64,000 nucleotides of DNA. It comes from Pseudomonadota bacterium. GTDB taxonomy: Bacteria > Pseudomonadota > Gammaproteobacteria > Xanthomonadales > Rhodanobacteraceae. The notes beneath the pieces were generated by a model. The model was not told the origin of the DNA, made no database searches, and saw only the letters and a program-made list of their open reading frames with translations. Shown here in pieces: positions 57,365-64,000 of this stretch. The first letter of the stretch is position 1, and each line of letters opens with the position of its first letter. Position numbers and translations under genes: made by a program. The DNA lies in the NCBI GenBank assembly GCA_023388255.1, contig JAEWGO010000006.1, forward strand, positions 6,560-70,559, given 5' to 3'.

Positions 57365-57913
57365 TCAGAACGCCGGTTTCTGTTCCGCCGAGCGGTAACG
57401 CTCGGCGCCGGCGAGGATCTCGTGTTTGGCAGCAGCGGCGTCGACCCATCCGTCGATCTTGACCCACTTGCCCTTTTCCAGATCCTTGTAGTGTTCGAAG
57501 AAGTGGCCGATGCGTTCAAGCCAGTGGCCGGACACCTGGCCGATGTCGGTGATGTGGCTGTAACCGGCGAAGATCTTCGCGTGCGGCACGACGACGAGCT
57601 TCTCGTCGGCACCCGCCTCGTCGGTCATCTTCAGCATGCCGACCGGGCGGCAGCGGATCACCGAACCCGGCACCAGCGGCAGCGGCAGGATCACCAGCGC
57701 GTCGAGCGGATCGCCGTCGCCACCGAGCGTCTGCGGCACGTAGCCGTAGTTGCACGGATAGCGCATCGGCGTCGACAGCACGCGATCGACGAAGATCGCG
57801 CCACTGGCCTTGTCGACTTCGTACTTGACCGGTTCGGCGTCTTTCGGGATCTCGATGATGACGTTGATTTCGTTCGGCACGTCGGCGCCGGCGGGAACGC
57901 GTTCCAGGCCCAT
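57365..57913 (-). CDS. ppa: Inorganic pyrophosphatase
   Basis: A 182-residue family-I soluble pyrophosphatase. It hydrolyses PPi and drives biosynthetic reactions. The active-site signature DGDPLDALV with its metal-binding aspartates is intact, as are YEVDKASGAIFVDR and YPCNYGYVPQTLGGDGDP. AGGAG stands six bases before the ATG; an extended frame upstream is a shadow. Confidence 0.97.
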   Translation of the reverse strand: MGLERVPAGADVPNEINVIIEIPKDAEPVKYEVDKASGAIFVDRVLSTPMRYPCNYGYVPQTLGGDGDPLDALVILPLPLVPGSVIRCRPVGMLKMTDEAGADEKLVVVPHAKIFAGYSHITDIGQVSGHWLERIGHFFEHYKDLEKGKWVKIDGWVDAAAAKHEILAGAERYRSAEQKPAF

Positions 57914-58085
57914 GGGGCACTCCTTGAAATTGAAGGTTCCGGCCAACGCCGGAACTCGGGGATTCGATGTTTTCGCGTGCGGCCGCAATGCGGGCACGGG
58001 CGCTTTCACGCAGCGGCGCGAAGAATACGGCAAAGTTTGCGGCGGCGCAGCAATTGCGCCGCCTGCCTGCGCGAGGCGCGTTGCC

Positions 58086-59384
58086 TCAGGACTTCAACGC
58101 GGCCTTCAGCGTCTTGACCTGCTCGGGAAACCACTGGCCGTTCTGTTCGAGCACGTCGTTGACGACCTGCTCCGCATCGGCTTGCCGGTGCAACGCCTTG
58201 AGCGCCTTCACGCGCTGCGTCGCGACCACGAGGCGGTTCTCGCCATAGGCCTTGTCGGCCGCCTTCTCGAGCAGCGGCAAGGCCTCGGCCGCATGCTCGC
58301 GTTCGAGCAGGCTGCGGCCATAGCGGTACGGATAGACGTAGTCGTCCGGATACGCGGCGATCAGCTTCGGATACAACGCATCGAGTTCGTCGGTGCGCTT
58401 GGCCCGCATCAGGTACACGCGCAGGTTGTCGGCGAGGTTGCGGTCCGATTTCAGGTCGTCGCCGAGTTTTGCGCGCGTGGCCGTGATGGCGTGATCGAGC
58501 ACGGCGGTTTCCGCCGCGTTGTCGCCGATCGCGGCGTCGACGTCCGCGGTCGCGATGACGGCGCTGCGCTGGTCGGCGCACAGTGGTTTGGCGATGAATA
58601 TTCGACTTTTCAGCTGCGTGTCGAGTGCGGTCTTCTGCGGCGCGAGCAGCGTGGTGCGCTCGCCTTTCGGCAACTTCTCGCTGGCGTCGAGCAGCTGGTC
58701 GACGACGTACGGCCGATCACAGCCGATGTCGCCGGCAAGCACGCGCTTTGCTGCCGCGATGGTGGCGGGATTGTCCTTCGCATGCGCGGCGCGGGCGAGT
58801 TCGAGGCGGTCGCGCCACAACGACACGTGGACATCCTTGCCGGCGACGGTCTGCACGTTCTTCGGCAGGCTTGCATACCAGTCGAGTCCGGCCTGGCCTT
58901 CGCCGCGCGCCTGAAACGCTCCGAGCACGGTCGCCACGGCATCGACCGAACCAGTGGCAGCCTTGCGCTTGAAATCATCGAGCGTGCTGGCGCCGGCGAT
59001 GATCTTGTCGAGGTTCGGGTAAAACACCTCGCGCGGCTGCTCGGCGAGGATGCGGCCGAGCTCGGCGCCGTGTTCGTCGAGTACGACATACGCCGGCAGC
59101 GCTTTCACCGACAGCTTCTTCATCCACGCCGCACCGTCGGGCGAATCCGCGTCGACCGCGGCCACGACCGTGCGTGCCTCGACCTTTTCCCACTCCGGCC
59201 CGTTCAGCACATGCGTCGCCATGAAGTAGCACGAGTAGCACCATGGCGCGGAGAAATCGAGCAGTACCGGCGTGTGCGTCTTGCGCGCCTGCGCGATTGC
59301 GGCATCGACGGTCGCCGGATCCGGTTCGGCGGCGTTGACGGATGCGCCCATCGCGAGCGCGAGCAGGGTGAATGCGAGTTTCAT
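58086..59384 (-). CDS. Exported thioredoxin-fold protein with TPR-like C-terminus
   Basis: A 432-residue protein with a signal peptide (~1-18), a thioredoxin domain (~20-135) and a long helical region with TPR-like repeats (ALPLLEKAADKAYGENRLVVA and similar). The redox motif is WCYSC (CxxC) in LLDFSAPWCYSCYF, followed by the cis-Pro segment KALPAYVV. It could reduce or isomerise disulfides in the periplasm. Its ATG overlaps the stop of the prolyl oligopeptidase gene, so the two are coupled. Confidence 0.87.
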   Translation of the reverse strand: MKLAFTLLALAMGASVNAAEPDPATVDAAIAQARKTHTPVLLDFSAPWCYSCYFMATHVLNGPEWEKVEARTVVAAVDADSPDGAAWMKKLSVKALPAYVVLDEHGAELGRILAEQPREVFYPNLDKIIAGASTLDDFKRKAATGSVDAVATVLGAFQARGEGQAGLDWYASLPKNVQTVAGKDVHVSLWRDRLELARAAHAKDNPATIAAAKRVLAGDIGCDRPYVVDQLLDASEKLPKGERTTLLAPQKTALDTQLKSRIFIAKPLCADQRSAVIATADVDAAIGDNAAETAVLDHAITATRAKLGDDLKSDRNLADNLRVYLMRAKRTDELDALYPKLIAAYPDDYVYPYRYGRSLLEREHAAEALPLLEKAADKAYGENRLVVATQRVKALKALHRQADAEQVVNDVLEQNGQWFPEQVKTLKAALKS

Positions 59385-61540
59385 GGCGTTGCCTTCGTTG
59401 CGAGGTGGTTCCAGAGAAAGGTATAGGCGAGCGCGTGCATGAATGCCGATTGCTTGTTGTCGGCGGCGGCGCCGTGGCCGCCCTCGGTGTTCTCGTAGAA
59501 CCACGCGTTGGTGTAGCCGAGATCCTGCATCTTCGCCGCCATCTTGCGCGCCTGCACCGGGCCGACGCGATCGTCGCTGGTGGCGGTGTAGAACAGCACG
59601 GGCGGATAGTCCATGTCCTTTTTCACATGTTGATAGGGCGAGAAGTTCTGGATGAATGCCCATTCCTCCGGCTTGTCCGGATCACCGTACTCGGCCATCC
59701 ACGAGGCGCCGGCCGACAGGTGCGTGTAGCGCTTCATGTCGAGCAGCGGCACTTCGCAGACGATGGCTCCGAACAACTGCGGATACAAGGTCAACATGTT
59801 GCCCATCAGCAGGCCGCCGTTGCTGCCGCCTTCGGCGCCCAGATGTGCGCGCGTGGCGATGCCGCGCTTGATCAGGTCCTCGGCCACAGCCGCGAAATCC
59901 TCGTAGGCGCGCAGTCGGTTCTGTTTCAGCGCGGCCTGATGCCAGCGCGGGCCGTATTCGCCGCCGCCACGGATGTTCGCGACCACGTAGACGCCACCGC
60001 GCTCCAGCCACGAGCGTCCGATGCTGCCGCTGTAGCTCGGTTGCAGCGAGACTTCGAAGCCGCCATAACCGTAAAGCAAAGTCGGATTGGCGCCATTGGC
60101 TTTGAGATTCTTCGGCGCGATCACGAAGTAGGGCACGCGCGTGCCGTCCTTCGACGCGACGAAATACTGATGCACCTCATTCTTCGAGGCATCGAAGAAT
60201 GCGGGCGCCTGCTTCAGCGGCTTCGCGTCGCCCTGGCCAAGCGTGCCGTAGTACAGCGTGGTCGGCGCGAGGTAGCCGCTGACGGTAAGGAAATACCCAT
60301 CGCTGCCATCCGCATCGACCGCGTCGGCCTCGATCGTCGACAGTGCCGGTGCGCCGCCGAGCGCTTCGCGCTTCCACTCGCCGGCTTGCGGCGTCAGCGC
60401 TTCGAGCTTGCTGACGACGTTGTCGAGCACGTTCAGGATCAGGTGATGGCGCGTCCATGAATAACCGGACAACGAGGTCGTTTCGCTCGGCGTGAACAAC
60501 GCGACCAGCTCGCGCTTGCCGGCCATGAACTCGTCGAAACGCGCGGCGAGCAGCGCGCCGGACGGGTACGTCTTGCCGCCGACCGTCCATGCCGTGCGCG
60601 GCTGCACCAGAAGCCATTCGCGATGCGCGTCGACGATCGCATCGATCGGCACGTCGATCTTCGCGAGTGTGCCGTCCTTGCCGCGCAGGAAGGTTTCGCT
60701 GCTGTAGAAGTCGATCGTGCGGGTGACGAAGTCACGCTCGAAACCGGGCGTGAGATCGCGCGAGGCGCTGACGGCGAGGTCGTCATCCTTGCCTTCGTAG
60801 ACCAGCGTGGCCGCGGCGAGCGGCGTGCCGCGTGTCCACGCCTTGGCGATGCGCGGATAGCTCGACTTGGTCATCGAGCCGGGGCCGAAATCGGTGCCGA
60901 CGTAGATGTGGTCGGCGTCGATCCAGGCGACTTCGGTTTTCGCTTCCGGCAGCACGAAGCCGTCCTTCACGAACGCCTTGTCGACGAGATCGAATTCGCG
61001 CACGACGTTGGCGTCGCCGCCGCCCGGCGACAACGAGACGAGGCAGCGCCGATACGCCGGCTTCAGGCACCGCGCGCCGTGCCAGACCCAATGCTTGCCT
61101 TCGCTCATGGCGAGTGCATCGAGATCGATCACGGTTTCCCATGTCGGCTCTGCCTTGCGGTACTCGGCCAAAGTCGTGCGCCGCCAGACGCCGCGCGGAT
61201 GCGCCTTGTCTTTCCAGAAGTTGTAGTAGCCGTCGCCGATCTTCTGCACGAACGGGATCTTCGCGTCGGAATCGAGCACTTCGAGGATGCGGCTGCGCGT
61301 TGTCTCGAATTCCGGCGCGCCGGTGTAGGCGTGTGCGGTCTGCGCATTGCGCGACTCGACCCATTGCAGCGGCTTCTCGCCGTGGATGTCTTCCAGCCAA
61401 AGATAGGGATCGTCGGCGCTCATCGGGGCTCCTGCGGTGGCGATCGGCATGGCGGCCGTCTTCGACGGTGCATGCATGCAGCCGGCAGCGGCGGCGAGCA
61501 GGGCCAGCGCGACGGCCGACCGGAACGGTTTCAGGTTCAT
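59381..61540 (-). CDS. Prolyl oligopeptidase family lipoprotein (S9A)
   Basis: A 719-residue serine peptidase. The signal ends in a lipobox AAAGC (Cys ~21), so it is probably a lipoprotein of the periplasm or outer membrane. A seven-bladed propeller (~45-440) precedes the alpha/beta-hydrolase domain (~450-719) with LLYGYGGFEVSL, the nucleophile in GAEGGSNGGLLMGN, Asp in YTATSDDRVGP and His in ENTEGGHGAA. It cleaves after proline in short peptides; with pepP and pepQ it is the third proline-peptide gene in the window. It is coupled to the downstream thioredoxin-fold gene. Confidence 0.94.
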   Translation of the reverse strand: MNLKPFRSAVALALLAAAAGCMHAPSKTAAMPIATAGAPMSADDPYLWLEDIHGEKPLQWVESRNAQTAHAYTGAPEFETTRSRILEVLDSDAKIPFVQKIGDGYYNFWKDKAHPRGVWRRTTLAEYRKAEPTWETVIDLDALAMSEGKHWVWHGARCLKPAYRRCLVSLSPGGGDANVVREFDLVDKAFVKDGFVLPEAKTEVAWIDADHIYVGTDFGPGSMTKSSYPRIAKAWTRGTPLAAATLVYEGKDDDLAVSASRDLTPGFERDFVTRTIDFYSSETFLRGKDGTLAKIDVPIDAIVDAHREWLLVQPRTAWTVGGKTYPSGALLAARFDEFMAGKRELVALFTPSETTSLSGYSWTRHHLILNVLDNVVSKLEALTPQAGEWKREALGGAPALSTIEADAVDADGSDGYFLTVSGYLAPTTLYYGTLGQGDAKPLKQAPAFFDASKNEVHQYFVASKDGTRVPYFVIAPKNLKANGANPTLLYGYGGFEVSLQPSYSGSIGRSWLERGGVYVVANIRGGGEYGPRWHQAALKQNRLRAYEDFAAVAEDLIKRGIATRAHLGAEGGSNGGLLMGNMLTLYPQLFGAIVCEVPLLDMKRYTHLSAGASWMAEYGDPDKPEEWAFIQNFSPYQHVKKDMDYPPVLFYTATSDDRVGPVQARKMAAKMQDLGYTNAWFYENTEGGHGAAADNKQSAFMHALAYTFLWNHLATKATP

Positions 61541-61716
61541 GGGATTCCTGCCAGCGACAAAGCCTCGATCCTGCGCGGCGCTGTGCGACGTTGTCCAGAG
61601 CCGGAAGGCGTGGCCGGCTGTTCGGTCGGTCGACCGTGCCGCCTGGCCCGGTCCGGCCGGCGCCCGGCAGGCATGTAAACCCCATATCGCCAAGGTCTCA
61701 TGACTGATAAATTGCA

Positions 61717-61740
61717 GTCTGCAGACCTAGGTCTGCAGAC
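61717..61740. repeat. Perfect 24-bp palindrome in divergent promoter region
   Basis: GTCTGCAGACCTAGGTCTGCAGAC is its own reverse complement; each half is itself built on TCTGCAGA, and TCTGCAGACCTA occurs twice in tandem. It lies between the divergent peptidase lipoprotein and secreted-protein genes, 56 bases before the latter's ATG. It may be an operator for both genes or a REP-type hairpin. Confidence 0.6.
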
Positions 61741-61795
61741 CTATGCCGGCGGAATCCAGGTGGCTTCCGGGGCTGAACCTCAGGGGGAATTCACC

Positions 61796-64000
61796 ATGTT
61801 GCGCAATCGCGCGTTTTGCGGATTGTTCGCGTTCGTATGCACGACATTCGGCGCGTTGACGCCGACCGCGCCGGCATTGGCGCAGGGCAGCACTTCGCCG
61901 GCGGAAACATCGGATATTTCGGGTGAACGCTTGCCGGCCACGGCCGGCAGCACGGAGCGCACCGATGCCATCATGCAGCGCCAAGCCGCCGCACCGCCGC
62001 GCAAGCCGCGGCCCGAGCACGAGCTCGAAGGACTCGACCGAAGCCAGTTGCAGCCGAACCCGGAAGCGCCGGCAATCTCGCGCTTCCCCGCGAACGCGCC
62101 GTTGGCGACTCCGCACCCACGCAGCGTGCATACCGCGGCGCTCTCGTTCGACGGCCCCACGCTGGCCGATACCGGTGCGTTCCCGCCGGATTCGATGGGC
62201 ACGGTCGGCCCGAACCAGTTCGTCGTGTTCGTCAACGGCCGTATCCGTTCATATACCAAGGCAGGCACTGCGGATGGCGTCATCAACGCCGATCCCGACG
62301 TGTTCTTCGCTTCGGTGATGACGCCGGTTGGCGGCGGCGTGACGCAGGCATTCACCAGCGATCCGCAGATCCGTTACGACCGCTTCACCTCGCGCTGGTT
62401 CATGAGCATCATCGACGTGCCGTGCGCGAATGCATCGTGCTCATCGACCGCGGCGAACCGCTGGTTACTGGCGGTCAGCGACGCGGCCAGCAATGGCACG
62501 ATCACGGCTGCAACAACTTGGACCTTCTTCCAGTTCCAGCCCGACACCGGCACCGGCTTCTGCGACTATCCCTCGCTCGGCATCGACGTCAATGCGCTTT
62601 ACGTCGGCTGCAACATGTTCTCCGCTGCGGGCAGTTTCACCGGCACCAACGGCTACGTCGTGCAGAAGACTTCGGCGCTCGGCGCCGGGCCGTTGCTGGT
62701 GACGCGATTCGCGAATATCGGCACGACCGCGGCCGGCCCGTACGCCCCGCGCGGCGCGGACAACTTCGATCCAGCCGCGACCGCGGGCTACTTCGTCGGT
62801 ACCGATACTGGCGTCTACAGCCGCGTCGTGTTCCGCCGGGTCAGCAATCCCGGAAGCGCAACGCCAACGATCTCGGCCAACCTCAACGTGACGGTGCCGA
62901 CCACCGGTGCGACCAATCCGGTCGAGCACGCCGGCAACACCGGCGGTATCAACGGTCGTCTCGATTCGCTCGACGACCGCCTGTTTGCGGCGATGATTCG
63001 CAACGGCCGCCTGTGGACCGCGCACAATCTGCGCGTAAGCACGGCCGGCGTCGCCAGTACCGCGTCGACCGCACGCAAGGCCTCGCGCTGGTATGAATTC
63101 GCGAACCTCGACACCACGCCAAGCCTGAACCAGTCCGGCACGATCTACGACAACGCGGCGACGCTCGCCGCGGCGCTGCAGTACTGGATTCCCAGCACGA
63201 CCGTGACCGGCCAGGGCCACGCCGTGGTCGGTTTCAGCATGGCCGGCACGCCAATGGGCGCCACGCCGGCGTACGTCGCGCGCCTCGCCGGCGATCCGCT
63301 CGGCACGATGGTCGGGCCGCCAAGCGCGGGTGCGCTGCAATTCGGCCTCACCGCCGCGAGCTACAACCCGGCCTCCGATCCGGGCGGCAGCAGCGGCCGA
63401 CGCTGGGGCGACTATTCGTTCACCGTCGTCGATCCGCTCGACGACATGAGCGTGTGGACGGTACAGGAATACAACCAGGCCGCCGGCAGCTACTCGGTGC
63501 GCGTCGGCAAGCTGCTGGCGCCGCCGCCGGCAACGCCGTCGTGCGCGACCACGCCGATCGATTTCAATGCCGGTACCGGCACTGTCGTGATCGGCTCGAC
63601 CGCGAGCGACGGTTCGGGTTACTACGATCCGGGCGCGAATCTGCCGGCGCCCGCATTGCCGTTCAAGCATCTGGCGGCGACGGTCAGCAACGCGACCGTC
63701 AACAGCATCAGCTATGACTCTCCGACACAGGTCACGCTGAACATCACGGCCACGACCGCCGGGTCGCAGACCGTCACGATCACCAACCCCGACGGCCAAA
63801 GCGTCACCGCCAACGCATGCATCAACGTGATCGGCGGCGGCCCGACGACGCACACGGTCACGCCGAGCGTCACCGGCGGCAACGGCACGATCGCGCCGTC
63901 GACGCCGCAGACGGTGAACCACGGCGCGACGACGACGTTCACGCTGACGCCGGCGACGAACTACCACGTGGTCACGCCGGTCGGCGGCAGCTGCGGCGGC
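61796..64000 (+). CDS. Large secreted protein, 3' end outside window
   Basis: The frame opens at ATG with CAGGGGGA upstream and remains open for 735 codons to the right edge. There is a signal peptide (~1-32, ending ALAQG), then a Pro-rich stretch, then a beta-rich domain (~120-560: PPDSMGTVGPNQFVVFVNGRI, RYDRFTSRWFM, DYPSLGIDVNALYVG, WGDYSFTVVDPLDDMSVWT) of the kind seen in large exported proteins. An IPT/adhesin-like segment (~580-680) and the beginning of a bacterial repeat (TPSVTGGNGTIAPSTPQTVN) follow. Function and full length unknown. Confidence 0.85.
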   Translation, partial: MLRNRAFCGLFAFVCTTFGALTPTAPALAQGSTSPAETSDISGERLPATAGSTERTDAIMQRQAAAPPRKPRPEHELEGLDRSQLQPNPEAPAISRFPANAPLATPHPRSVHTAALSFDGPTLADTGAFPPDSMGTVGPNQFVVFVNGRIRSYTKAGTADGVINADPDVFFASVMTPVGGGVTQAFTSDPQIRYDRFTSRWFMSIIDVPCANASCSSTAANRWLLAVSDAASNGTITAATTWTFFQFQPDTGTGFCDYPSLGIDVNALYVGCNMFSAAGSFTGTNGYVVQKTSALGAGPLLVTRFANIGTTAAGPYAPRGADNFDPAATAGYFVGTDTGVYSRVVFRRVSNPGSATPTISANLNVTVPTTGATNPVEHAGNTGGINGRLDSLDDRLFAAMIRNGRLWTAHNLRVSTAGVASTASTARKASRWYEFANLDTTPSLNQSGTIYDNAATLAAALQYWIPSTTVTGQGHAVVGFSMAGTPMGATPAYVARLAGDPLGTMVGPPSAGALQFGLTAASYNPASDPGGSSGRRWGDYSFTVVDPLDDMSVWTVQEYNQAAGSYSVRVGKLLAPPPATPSCATTPIDFNAGTGTVVIGSTASDGSGYYDPGANLPAPALPFKHLAATVSNATVNSISYDSPTQVTLNITATTAGSQTVTITNPDGQSVTANACINVIGGGPTTHTVTPSVTGGNGTIAPSTPQTVNHGATTTFTLTPATNYHVVTPVGGSCGG

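Overview
The window is GC-rich, densely coded DNA that reads as a chromosome segment of a gammaproteobacterium of the order Xanthomonadales (Lysobacterales), most likely a Rhodanobacteraceae/Lysobacteraceae relative. The main grounds are gene order and protein character: trpG-trpD-trpC next to a Clp-type CRP regulator and divergent speD, coq7 convergent to speD, rplM-rpsI, and the zapA / 6S RNA / 5-formyl-THF cyclo-ligase block. The placement is inferred from reading, not from a database search. No transposase, integrase, phage gene or CRISPR array was seen.

Layout. 1-2.6 kb: the end of one M16 peptidase gene and a coupled, apparently inactive partner. 3.1-6.9 kb: a CHASE3-GAF-GGDEF diguanylate cyclase and a YbaL-type antiporter. 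7.1-11.5 kb: tryptophan genes, clp and speD. 11.5-14.6 kb: coq7, a GlcF-like Fe-S protein, rplM-rpsI, tRNA-Gln(CTG) and a strong terminator. 14.7-19.1 kb (minus strand): a secreted IPTL-CTERM-like protein, rpiA, an EVE protein, fau, 6S RNA, zapA and a ZapB-like small protein. 19.2-23.8 kb: a giant propeller-PAS-GGDEF-EAL sensor. 23.9-31.6 kb: a UPF0149 protein, pepP, and a lysyl-phosphatidylglycerol locus with mprF and two AcvB/VirJ-like hydrolases. 31.9-33.1 kb: an overlapping Asp/Asn beta-hydroxylase and sulfotransferase pair. 33.2-37.2 kb: a secreted propeller-like protein lying between a decayed pepQ 3' fragment and intact pepQ, then a lipoprotein. 37.4-39.4 kb: TPP riboswitch and thiC. 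39.8-53.7 kb: a hybrid two-component regulator followed by large secreted beta-helix proteins, a 61-aa membrane-tail peptide, a DUF11-like protein and a hydroxylase-sulfotransferase fusion. 53.8-64 kb: a bacterioferritin-like protein, DUF2333 protein, GT39 glycosyltransferase, ppa, a thioredoxin-fold protein, a prolyl oligopeptidase lipoprotein and the start of a large secreted protein that runs off the window.

Three themes stand out. First, c-di-GMP signalling: two proteins with intact GGDEF motifs and I-sites, one with EAL, plus a Clp-type regulator whose Xanthomonas homologue binds c-di-GMP. Second, envelope modification: MprF with two AcvB/VirJ-like proteins, and a hydroxylase/sulfotransferase pairing that occurs twice, once as neighbouring genes and once fused. 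Third, a cell-surface module from 39.8 to 51.7 kb in which a one-protein sensor/regulator sits upstream of co-directional secreted proteins. The last two are the best candidates for something undescribed; the rest is largely conserved core genome.
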